DNA of 64,000 nt from Burkholderia sp. Leaf177 (GTDB lineage Bacteria > Pseudomonadota > Gammaproteobacteria > Burkholderiales > Burkholderiaceae). The notes under the pieces were generated by a model. That model saw nothing but the letters and a program-made list of their open reading frames with translations, made no database searches and was not told the DNA's origin. Positions within the stretch are counted from its first letter, which is position 1. The number at the start of each line of letters is the position of its first letter. The stretch is from positions 380,498-444,497 of the forward strand of contig NZ_LMPF01000024.1 of the NCBI RefSeq assembly GCF_001424345.1, written 5' to 3'. The translations under genes were made by a program, and so were the position numbers. Of the stretch, positions 44,795 through 52,323 are shown in pieces.

Positions 44795-47404
44795 ATGACA
44801 CAAACGCTTGCCACGCGTGCCAGGGCGCAACATCGCGATAAACGCGATAAACGCGATCACGCGCCACGTCGTCAGGAATCTTCCGTCGAGGCGATCACGT
44901 CAGCCGCCCCGACGATACATATCGCGTGGCCCGCGTCGCTGCTGTTTGCTTCTGGCGCGGCGTCGCTGATTTACCAGGTGCTTTGGGTCAAGCAGTTGAC
45001 GCTCGTCGTCGGCGCCGAAGTGCAGGCGGTGACAACGGGCGTCAGCGCATTTTTCGCGGGTCTCGCGTTGGGCGGATGGCTGTTCGGACGCCTTGCCGAT
45101 CGTATGGAAAAACCGCTTCGCGCGTATGCGTGGATCGAGTTATCGGCAATGATCCTGGCCGTTGGCGCGACCTTCGCGCTCGCCTATTCCGCGCGCCCTT
45201 TCGCCGCGATGCAAGATCAAATCGGCGCGCTTGCTTGGGCGCTTCCGTTTGCATTGGTCGGCATTCCCGCCATGCTGATGGGCGGCACGCTTCCCGTGTT
45301 GGTGCGCTCGTTGGCGCCGTTGGCCGGAACCATCGGACGTTCTGGCGGACGCTTGTATGCCGCGAACACTGCAGGCGCAATTGCGGGGACACTCGCGGCT
45401 CCGTTCATTCTCATTCCGGCGCTCGGCGTGCAAGGCAGCGCCGTCGCTGCTGGTGCGCTGAACGCTGCGGCATCGATTGTGGCGATCGTTCTTGCGGGGC
45501 GGGTACCCGCTTCGGCACACGCTTCGGCACCTGTTTCCGCACCAATGACAACAGCGGAACCCGCCGAAAGCCGAAACCGCGCCCGGCTCGCGCTCGTTTT
45601 GTACGCCATCGCCGGCGGCATCGCGCTCGGCTACGAAGTGATCTGGTCGCAGGCCATCGTCCAGTTCATCAGCACGCGCAGCTTCGCGTTTTCCATCGTG
45701 CTCGCGACCTACCTTTGCGGACTCGTGGCCGGCAGCGCGATCGTGTCGCGTCATGCCGACCGCGCGCGCGATCCGTGGAGCGTGTTCGCGTTGTTGATCG
45801 TAGCCGCGGGCCTCGTCGCGCTGCTCGAAATCGCGTTCCTCGGCGAATGGTTGCTGCAAGGCCAGGCGCGTGTATCGAGCATTGTGTTCGGCGCGACCGG
45901 CAGCGCGCTCGCGGCCATGTGCGCGCGCTTTGCGCTTGCAGGTTTTTGCATCGTGTTCGTCCCAACGTTGCTGCTCGGCGCCGCGTTTCCGTTTGCGTTG
46001 CGTCTTGGTGTCGATGTCCGCAAAGTCGGCCGCGACGTCGGCACGATCATCGCGATGAACACTGCCGGCGGCATTGCAGGAACTTTGCTCGCGGGCTTCG
46101 TGCTCGTGCCTTTGCTCGGCCTCGTTCACGCGCTTGCCGCACTCGCCGTTGCCGCGAGCGTGGTCGGGGTGATCGCCGTGACATGCGGATCGGCCGCGCG
46201 ATCGAAGATCCGATGGAGCGTGCCCGCACTCGCCCTCGTCGCGCTGGGCGCCGCGCTCTTCACACCGTCCGACCGTCTTGCGTCCATGCTTGCACAAGCG
46301 CGCGGCGGCGATCTCGCGTTCTACGCGGAAAGCGAAGGCGGAACGGTTGCGGTCATCGCGCAAAAGTCCGCTGGCAACCGCTTCAAACGTCTGTACATAC
46401 AAGGCGTTTCCAATTCCGGCGATGCCATGACGTCGCTGCGCTACATGCGCCTCCAGGCGATGCTGCCGCTGCTTATTCATCGAGGCGAACCGCGTTCGGC
46501 GCTGGTCATTGGATTGGGTACGGGTATCACGGGCGGCGCATTGCTGCCCTACCCGGGACTCGAACAACGCGTCGTGGCCGAATTGCTGCCGGCGGTCGTA
46601 CGAGCCGCGCCGCAATTCAAGGGCAATTACGGCATGAGCACGGATCCGCGCATCGACATTCGTCTTCACGATGGCCGTCGCGAACTTCTGCGCAACACGC
46701 AGCGCTACGACGTCATTACGCTGGAACCGCCGCCGCCTTCCGCGTCCGGCGTGGTCAATTTGTACTCGTCGGATTTTTATGAACTTGCCGCGTCGCGTTT
46801 GCAGGATGGCGGTCTCGTTGCGCAATGGCTGCCGCTGCCAACGCAAAATGAAGACGACACGCGCGCGCTGATCAAGAGCTTTGTAGCTGTATTTCCATAC
46901 GCAACGCTTTGGACCACCGAGCTGCACGAGATGATGCTGATCGGTTCGATGCAACCCATTGAACTCGACGTCCCGCGCATCGCGTCACGCTTCAATCAGC
47001 CGACGGTCGCAGCCGCATTGCGCGAAGTCGGCATTGCTTCTCCGGCAGCGTTGCTTGCCACATGGATCACGGATCGCGCAGGCCTCGAGTATTACGCCGC
47101 CGATATCGCGCCCGTGACCGATGATCGTCCTGCCATCGAATATGCTGCGTGGGTGCGTTCCGCGGACTTTCCCAATGTGCTGACGCATTTGCTGGCAATG
47201 CGAGCCGATCCACCGTTGAAGGACGCGGATGAAACCTTCAAGAATGAAGTGCAATCGGAGTACCACACGCTGCAAACTTTCTACGATGCCGGGCTTAATG
47301 CATACCGGGGAAATCGCGACGCGTGGCAAGCGAATATCCGCAGCGTCATGCACGACGATGCGGACAATCCGTATTACCGGTGGTTCGTGCAGAACGGAAG
47401 TTAA
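44795..47404 (+). CDS. Large membrane protein with C-terminal spermidine-synthase-like domain
   Basis: This 869-residue protein begins with a basic N-terminus (RDKRDKRD), then about 12 hydrophobic segments over residues 45-490 in the fused MFS/spermidine-synthase pattern (LFASGAASLIYQVLWVKQ, GGWLFGRLADRME, LYAANTAGAIAGTLAAP). A SAM-type nucleotide-fold domain follows: motif I VIGLGTGITGG near 571-581 and LHDGRRELL near 620. The catalytic Asp motif of true spermidine synthases is replaced by ITLEPPPPSASGVVNLYSS, so polyamine synthesis is doubtful. It is downstream of the sulfatase on the same strand (87 bp apart). Function of the family is unclear. Confidence 0.83.
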   Translation: MTQTLATRARAQHRDKRDKRDHAPRRQESSVEAITSAAPTIHIAWPASLLFASGAASLIYQVLWVKQLTLVVGAEVQAVTTGVSAFFAGLALGGWLFGRLADRMEKPLRAYAWIELSAMILAVGATFALAYSARPFAAMQDQIGALAWALPFALVGIPAMLMGGTLPVLVRSLAPLAGTIGRSGGRLYAANTAGAIAGTLAAPFILIPALGVQGSAVAAGALNAAASIVAIVLAGRVPASAHASAPVSAPMTTAEPAESRNRARLALVLYAIAGGIALGYEVIWSQAIVQFISTRSFAFSIVLATYLCGLVAGSAIVSRHADRARDPWSVFALLIVAAGLVALLEIAFLGEWLLQGQARVSSIVFGATGSALAAMCARFALAGFCIVFVPTLLLGAAFPFALRLGVDVRKVGRDVGTIIAMNTAGGIAGTLLAGFVLVPLLGLVHALAALAVAASVVGVIAVTCGSAARSKIRWSVPALALVALGAALFTPSDRLASMLAQARGGDLAFYAESEGGTVAVIAQKSAGNRFKRLYIQGVSNSGDAMTSLRYMRLQAMLPLLIHRGEPRSALVIGLGTGITGGALLPYPGLEQRVVAELLPAVVRAAPQFKGNYGMSTDPRIDIRLHDGRRELLRNTQRYDVITLEPPPPSASGVVNLYSSDFYELAASRLQDGGLVAQWLPLPTQNEDDTRALIKSFVAVFPYATLWTTELHEMMLIGSMQPIELDVPRIASRFNQPTVAAALREVGIASPAALLATWITDRAGLEYYAADIAPVTDDRPAIEYAAWVRSADFPNVLTHLLAMRADPPLKDADETFKNEVQSEYHTLQTFYDAGLNAYRGNRDAWQANIRSVMHDDADNPYYRWFVQNGS

Positions 47405-47440
47405 GAGGACTTGCGCAGCAAGCTCTTCATGGCAACGCGT

Positions 47441-47872
47441 TCACGCACACTGCTGTTCGCGCTCACGTTCATGCTCGCGCGCCCGCAGCGCATGTTGATG
47501 CACGCGCTGGCGCTCTGCCGCCACCAGTTCGCGCTTGCCCTTGAGCGTCGCGCTCTTGAAGCGCGGGTCGCCCATCGCGGCAACGTAGGTGTCCCATCGC
47601 TGCTTTTGGTATCGGCGGAAAAACTCGGGGCCGGGCAAACCGTTGTCGCACGCGAGCAACACGCCATAGTCGATATCGGGCGCGTCGTTGAGAGAACGCA
47701 AGGCGGCGTCGAGTACTTCATAGCGACGCGTTAAAGGAACCGTGCGTGGGAACAGCACATGAAAGCGCTTGTACGGCACTACCGTACTTTGCAACGCGGC
47801 CCTTTCGAGAGCCCGGATGACAAGAGCCAGCGGATTCGTGTCCATACCTATCTCCGGTTGATCGACATTCAT
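47441..47872 (-). CDS. Conserved hypothetical cytoplasmic protein
   Basis: This 143-residue protein begins MNVDQPEIGMDTNPLALVIR and contains TVVPYKRFHVLFPRT, NDAPDIDYGVLLACDN and WDTYVAAMGDP, then a charged helical C-terminus (REHEREREQQ). Codon use looks native, and the start at 47872 is the most protein-like; the frame extends upstream another 52 codons with a basic composition. I do not recognise the family and no signal or membrane segment is present. It converges on the 44795 gene. Confidence 0.55.
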   Translation of the reverse strand: MNVDQPEIGMDTNPLALVIRALERAALQSTVVPYKRFHVLFPRTVPLTRRYEVLDAALRSLNDAPDIDYGVLLACDNGLPGPEFFRRYQKQRWDTYVAAMGDPRFKSATLKGKRELVAAERQRVHQHALRAREHEREREQQCA

Positions 47873-47952
47873 CGTCACGCGTACTCGACGCAATTGACGC
47901 AGGGAAATTCGGCTGGCTCTTAGAAAGAAAACCAGCCGCACGATAAAACGGG

Positions 47953-48693
47953 TTATCGGGGAGCGGTGACGACTACGTACTGAACTTGCGTCCCGTAGTG
48001 CTGCGGCTGATACCAGTTCGGTCCGCAATGCTGATACGCGAGGCCGTTGACGATTACGCTGGAGCAGCTCGGCGGCAGCGCAGCCACGGTTGCGCCGACG
48101 ACGACCGCCGTTGTCACGCCCACCGCCACGCCGACAGCGACCGGATCGACGTACCAGCCGTCGTGGTAATGATCGTCATCGTGATGGTGGTGGTCGTCGT
48201 CGTGGTGGTCGTCGTCGTGGTGATCGTCGTCGTGGTGACCGTCGTCGTGGTGACCATCGTCGTGGTGGCCGTCGTCGTGGTGGCCGTCGTTGCCGCCATT
48301 GTTGTGACCGCCGCCGCTATTGTGGTCACCTCCGCCGCCGTTGTTGTGGCTGCCACCACCGCTGTTGCCGCCGCCGTTGTTATGGCCGCCGCCACCGCCG
48401 CTGTTGCCGCCGCCGTTGTTATGGCCGCCGCCACCGCCACTGTGGCTATCACCCACGCCATGCCCCGCGCCGCCGCCTGGATGTCCGCCCTGGGGCATGC
48501 CGCCTTGAGGCATGCCGCCTCGTGGCGCGCCGCCGCCATGGAATCCGCCGCCGCCGTTAAAACCGCCGCCTGGCGGCGCATGAACGCTCGTGCGTGCGCC
48601 GCCACGGATGCCGAATGCGTGCACGCTCATCGATGTCGCAAGGAAAACGCCGGCAATGCCGGCAACCGCAATTTGTCTGGTGCGAAACATCAT
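47953..48693 (-). CDS. Exported Gly/Asn/His/Asp low-complexity protein with a conserved C-terminal module
   Basis: This 246-residue protein has a signal peptide of about 26 residues (SVHA-FG). A long Gly/Asn/His region (GGGGGHNNGGGNSGGG, in two copies) is followed by about seven HHDDG/HHDDD units at residues 137-175. The C-terminal module DGWYVDPVAVGVAVG leads to LPPSCSSVIVNG, then YQHCGPNWYQPQHYGTQVQY. The Cys pair and the Tyr-rich end recur in other small exported proteins of this group. The His/Asp run is likely metal-binding (inference). It overlaps the DUF2092 gene stop and starts with two adjacent ATG codons after GAGGGGAG. Confidence 0.78.
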   Translation of the reverse strand: MMFRTRQIAVAGIAGVFLATSMSVHAFGIRGGARTSVHAPPGGGFNGGGGFHGGGAPRGGMPQGGMPQGGHPGGGAGHGVGDSHSGGGGGHNNGGGNSGGGGGHNNGGGNSGGGSHNNGGGGDHNSGGGHNNGGNDGHHDDGHHDDGHHDDGHHDDDHHDDDHHDDDHHHHDDDHYHDGWYVDPVAVGVAVGVTTAVVVGATVAALPPSCSSVIVNGLAYQHCGPNWYQPQHYGTQVQYVVVTAPR

Positions 48694-49508
48694 TCACTCC
48701 CCTCAAACGGCGTGCGTACAGCAGGCTTGAGTTCAATAGCCTTCGCGTTTGCCGCCGGCCGGAAAGTAAAAGTCGATGCCGGGAATTCCGGATTGATCTT
48801 CCAGTGATACGTCACGACATGCCGGGGATGCGCGCTCTGCGATGTATCGACGATCGCCATGCGGCACGGCAACGGCCGCGAGCCGCTCTGAATCCAGATT
48901 TCCCAGTCGGCGCCGTTTTGCTGGTACGCGTAGTGGTTGCACCAGCGCGTATCGACCCGTTCCAGCCCGATGAACAATGCCGAGGTCAACGTGGCGTCGT
49001 CGACCTTGCCGTCGCCCCAGTAGAACAGGTCGGCGAGCGGGGTATCGATGTTGTAGGTCGTCGATAATTCCCGCACGAGTTCATCGTTCGATGGAGGCGC
49101 GGGATTCGTCGAGTAATAGCCGTTGGATGTATCGAAGATCGTGAAATGGCGGCCGTCGTAGATCAGACCTTTCGCACCGCGGCTTCCGGTGATGTCGGCC
49201 CTCATGCGGTTCGGGCGTTGTACCTTGACATCGGTTTCGTGAAGAAACGCGACGGTCTGGCCGCTGTCGAGAACGGCATCGGTTGCAGTCGATGCCGAAA
49301 CTTCGAAGCGGCTCAGCGAACGCAGGTATTGCGACATTGCGCCCAACGCATCGAGCGCTTTTGGCTGACGCTCGGGCTGCGCAGTCGTTGCCGTGTCGCT
49401 GGCCGGCGCCGGACTGGACTGCGCGGCCGCGCTTGTCGCGCTCATGCCGTACGCAAAACACGCAACGGCAAGCGCAACGCGCGCGGGTTGAAACATGCGG
49501 CTTGGCAC
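48690..49508 (-). CDS. DUF2092-family exported protein
   Basis: This 272-residue protein of the DUF2092 family has a signal peptide and, after a low-complexity spacer, MSQYLRSLSRFEVSAST, RPNRMRADITGSRG, LIYDGRHFTIFDTSNGYYST and PLADLFYWGDG, the family pattern. It probably folds as a LolA/LolB-like beta barrel that binds a lipid, by family analogy. I use a GTG start at 49508 because GGAGGA lies five bases upstream; the ATG at 49496 is the other option. It overlaps the His-rich gene, so the two are co-translated. Confidence 0.82.
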   Translation of the reverse strand: MPSRMFQPARVALAVACFAYGMSATSAAAQSSPAPASDTATTAQPERQPKALDALGAMSQYLRSLSRFEVSASTATDAVLDSGQTVAFLHETDVKVQRPNRMRADITGSRGAKGLIYDGRHFTIFDTSNGYYSTNPAPPSNDELVRELSTTYNIDTPLADLFYWGDGKVDDATLTSALFIGLERVDTRWCNHYAYQQNGADWEIWIQSGSRPLPCRMAIVDTSQSAHPRHVVTYHWKINPEFPASTFTFRPAANAKAIELKPAVRTPFEGSE

Positions 49509-49630
49509 ATCGTCCTCCTGACTGGAAAGTAGCGCTGGCAAAGAGCTCGACGGCGGTTCCGTTCGGCCGGTTGAGCAATTCGAATTCGTTGACCCGGGGC
49601 GGACGATGCCCGCATAGGCACATCGCCGTG

Positions 49631-50089
49631 CTACTGGACCGTGTAGCCGCGCCCTTGCATGCACGCCGAATACGCACGCCAATACGTGCTCATTTCTGCT
49701 TGCTCGCTGGCCTGTGCGTTCTGCGCCTGCGCCGCATGCTGGCGGCGGCTGCGAACGCCGCCTGCCACCGCGCCCGCAGTCGCGCCGACTGCTGCGCCGT
49801 GGCCGGCATCGTTGTGATTTACATCGCCGACAATCGCGCCAGCCGCTGCACCTCGCGCCGCGCCGCGTGCGCGCGCGCCGGTCGGTCCTTGTGGCGGTGG
49901 AGGCGTTCCCGCGACCACCGCAGGATCGATACCGGTGTTCTGCTTAGCCCACGCGTAGCACGCGCCGTCGTCCTGCGACTGCTTGGTCGCGCTTTGTCCA
50001 TGCGCCGGATAAACGGCAGGTTTCTGGGCAAACGCCGCGTAACTCGTCACGGCAAGCGCCGCAACTGCTGCTAAATAAGATGCTTTCAT
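49631..50089 (-). CDS. Small exported glycine-zipper-type protein
   Basis: This 152-residue protein has a signal peptide of about 22 residues (YAAFA-QK). A segment with Cys (DDGACYAWAKQ) follows, then an Ala/Gly zipper (GAARGAAAGAIVGDV, AAVGATAGAVAGGV). The end is YWRAYSACMQGRGYTVQ, a known C-terminal signature of small exported proteins of this type. The Gly zipper suggests membrane association. It is transcribed with the DUF2092 gene or alone; the gap is 122 bp. Confidence 0.75.
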   Translation of the reverse strand: MKASYLAAVAALAVTSYAAFAQKPAVYPAHGQSATKQSQDDGACYAWAKQNTGIDPAVVAGTPPPPQGPTGARARGAARGAAAGAIVGDVNHNDAGHGAAVGATAGAVAGGVRSRRQHAAQAQNAQASEQAEMSTYWRAYSACMQGRGYTVQ

Positions 50090-50189
50090 GACAACCTCAA
50101 AAAACAATTGGGGCAAAGGGAGCGCCCCTGCATGCCCAACGCAATCAACCGCACATTGTTTCGGATTCCCAAATTATTAGAAGTCGGGT

Positions 50190-50525
50190 TCAGACCTGCA
50201 GATGACGTGAACTGCGGTATGCCGTCCGGGTGCCAGTCGAATCCACGAACCATCCGCCCGGCACATTGAAGATGGCGAAAGTCAAACCACCATTCGGTAA
50301 AATAGGAATAATCGGCCGAGGAAGATAACGGTGTGTATGCGCACTTCTCCCAAATACGCTCGGCGTACAGTAATTCCGGATATTTAACTTCACAGTCAGA
50401 TTCAGCCGTTTATCGCTTTTACTGGCTTCTTCGGACGCATTCCGAGCAAATGCTTCGCGCGAAAATAACGCGACAATTAAGCTCGCACAGAATATCCGGA
50501 CAACGCGCGCCTTTAGAATTTTCAT
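50190..50525 (-). CDS. Small exported protein of unknown function
   Basis: This 111-residue protein has a signal peptide of about 27 residues (REAFA-RN). The mature part has one Cys and a Pro-rich segment (RYLPRPIIPILPNGG). The region is less GC-rich than its neighbours. GAGAAA lies near the start. No family is recognised; a chance frame cannot be excluded, although the signal peptide is convincing. Confidence 0.5.
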   Translation of the reverse strand: MKILKARVVRIFCASLIVALFSREAFARNASEEASKSDKRLNLTVKLNIRNYCTPSVFGRSAHTHRYLPRPIIPILPNGGLTFAIFNVPGGWFVDSTGTRTAYRSSRHLQV

Positions 50526-51240
50526 CTGATTTCTCTATGTAGCAATTTTTTAAACGCGCGGCTTCACCATGGCGCTAATTGAATAACGCTTCAGTTTCTC
50601 CGCGCGAATATGCCTCTCCAACTCTGCAGAGGAATAGAAAATGATTCGATAAGTCATTGCCGCTCGGCAATGAGCGGCAAAGTGATTCAGGGAATGCGCC
50701 TGATGCAGGCAATGGCCATCATGAATCCTCTCAGAGCCAAGACAGTCGTGGATGTGTCCAGCTTTTGTGCGCGCCTTAAGCAGCGCGCCTTTGTCCTTCA
50801 TTTGTAGCGGATGCTAGCAAACGTTTTCCGGTTTGCCAAACTTAATTTGTAACGATTCGAAGGTTTAATCTAAACGATCAATGCGTTGCAAAAACGTTAG
50901 CAAACATTCGGCATGAGCGATCCCGGCATCGCGCGATAGACAATTAGAGAGCGGATATCAAGTAAAAAAAGTTTGGCGAGATCGCCCCAAATCGGCAAAA
51001 AACGGATATTGGTTCAAACAGTGGCTTCCATTGGTTCTGATTCAATGGTTGTGGCAAAGCTTATTAATGATTTTCTGAATTATCAAATCAAAAGGTGTCC
51101 CTTGCGTTGATCTCGTTTCGAATGAAACGTATCGCCGGATCATTTCAATTCGAGATGATCCGGACAGCGACTCAAACCGGGACAACAAACAAGCGGCAAC
51201 GGACTGCCGTGCATTCCTGAATACAAGGACACATGCACAG
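50526..51240. other. AT-rich intergenic region without a clear gene
   Basis: This 715-bp stretch is the longest gene-free block of the window. The only frames are short. It contains inverted repeats (CGTTTC-GAAT-GAAACG at 51114-51129, and CCGGATCAT...ATGATCCGG at 51135-51163). It also has two near copies of AGCAAAC(G/A)TT in 50815-50910. The region precedes the HTH gene at 51241 and may be a target for it or for H-NS. No RNA gene was recognised. Confidence 0.6.
51135..51163. repeat. Perfect 9-bp inverted repeat upstream of the HTH gene
   Basis: CCGGATCAT at 51135-51143 is matched by ATGATCCGG at 51155-51163 with an 11-base spacer, so it could form a hairpin in RNA or an operator in DNA. A second dyad (CGTTTC-GAAT-GAAACG) lies 6 bp upstream of it. 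It ends 77 bp before the gene start. Confidence 0.7.
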
Positions 51241-51645
51241 ATGCTTTCTCAGCCCGAAAACCTGCCTAGCGTCATGCGCCGGATGACGGCGGGGCAAATG
51301 TTGCTCGACGGCGCCTCGGTCGACCAGGTGGCCGAAGAGCTTCATTTGTCCCTTGCGACGGTCAGGCGCTACAAAACACTTGTCGACGCCGGCGGGCTCG
51401 ATGCATTGCGGCAGCTGGGCGTAGGCGGTCGAACTTCGATACTCGATCAACGCGCGCTCGAATGGATATCGGCGGCGTTGCAAGGCTCGGCACGGACACA
51501 TGGATTTGACAGCGACGCGTGGACCAACGCGCGGTTGCGCTCACTCATCGAAACGCAGTTCGGCGTGCGTTATTCGCGCGTCTATATCTGGCAGATCGCC
51601 ACGAATCTCGGCCTCGGTCATCTGCTCTCGAAATCTCGCCGATAA
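51241..51645 (+). CDS. Winged-HTH protein, transposase-HTH-like, standalone
   Basis: This 134-residue protein has two DNA-binding modules: an N-terminal HTH (DQVAEELHLSLATVRRYKTL) and a C-terminal winged HTH (IETQFGVRYSRVYIWQIATN). Both look like those at the front of IS630-type transposases, but no DDE catalytic domain follows and no insertion ends are seen. It is either a domesticated DNA-binding protein or a regulator. Two inverted repeats lie in its upstream region. It precedes the 51684 gene by 38 bp on the same strand. Confidence 0.78.
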   Translation: MLSQPENLPSVMRRMTAGQMLLDGASVDQVAEELHLSLATVRRYKTLVDAGGLDALRQLGVGGRTSILDQRALEWISAALQGSARTHGFDSDAWTNARLRSLIETQFGVRYSRVYIWQIATNLGLGHLLSKSRR

Positions 51646-51683
51646 GAAACATCAACCCTCCACTCTTTGCACAGGAACTGCAC

Positions 51684-52292
51684 ATGATCCGTCACCGCGC
51701 TTCATCGAAACTCAGCATGCAGGTTGTACGAACCGCCATCGTCATCTCGGCCCTGATCGCGGCGCCCGTCATGGCGCAAACGGCGGCATCGAGCGTCGGG
51801 CCGGACGGCGTCGCCGCGGCGGCTACCGCGGAGACAAAAGCGCGGGTCGTGGGTATCGATATCGCGTCGAACAGCGTCGCGCTGCAGGGCGAAAGCGGCA
51901 GGATCGTGAACGTCGCGGTCAATCCGGATGTTGCCGATGTCGGCAAGCTGAAGCTCGGCGACATGGTCAATATCCGCTACGAAAACGCGTTGCTCGTGCG
52001 CGTGAACAAAGTGAAGTCGAACGGCATCCGCGAACGAATCGATGAAACCGCCGCCGTTCCCGAAGCCAACGGATCGACTGCATCGGCGAGACGCGTGCAA
52101 GTGATTGCCACGGTCCAGAAGATCGATCAGAAGAACCGCACCATAACGATTCGGGGTCCGTACAAAACGGACACGCTGCACGTTGGCGCGGATGTATCGC
52201 TGAAGGACATCAAGGCGGGCGACAGCGTGCGCGCCGAATTCGTCGAAGCGACCGCCGTACTCGTGACACGCGACGGCGCTCCGATCAAATAA
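51684..52292 (+). CDS. Exported protein with two duplicated beta-rich modules
   Basis: This 202-residue protein has a signal peptide of about 32 residues (PVMA-QT). Two similar modules follow, each with a VxxIDxxxxxVxLxG start and an RVEF-type end. The first is ARVVGIDIASNSVALQG leading to LKLGDMVNIRYENAL; the second is ATVQKIDQKNRTITIRG leading to IKAGDSVRAEFVEAT. They look like small OB-like or CusF-like barrels. It is periplasmic. A ligand cannot be named. It sits between the HTH gene and a DUF2252 gene (31 bp to the next start). Confidence 0.72.
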   Translation: MIRHRASSKLSMQVVRTAIVISALIAAPVMAQTAASSVGPDGVAAAATAETKARVVGIDIASNSVALQGESGRIVNVAVNPDVADVGKLKLGDMVNIRYENALLVRVNKVKSNGIRERIDETAAVPEANGSTASARRVQVIATVQKIDQKNRTITIRGPYKTDTLHVGADVSLKDIKAGDSVRAEFVEATAVLVTRDGAPIK

Positions 52293-52323
52293 ACGGCCAT
52301 CGAACAAAAGAATAGGGGTTTCC

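Noticed and set aside
44926..46954. Two frames of about 600 codons overlapping the 44795-47404 gene, one on each strand
   Set aside because: They overlap a gene with clear membrane and SAM-type motifs and consist of Arg-rich composition expected from shifted GC-rich codons.
48150..48480. Dense short repeats resembling a repeat array
   Set aside because: The periodicity is in codons for HHDD and GGG/HNN units of a protein, with no conserved direct repeat of 24-40 bp separated by unique spacers, so it is not a CRISPR.
50550..50801. 83-codon minus-strand frame in the 50526-51240 block
   Set aside because: Composition is atypical and no start with a ribosome site stands out; only its last 35 codons look mildly protein-like.
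51241..51645. Insertion sequence carrying the transposase-like HTH
   Set aside because: There is no DDE domain, no terminal inverted repeats of IS630 type and no target duplication in view, so it is treated as a standalone protein.
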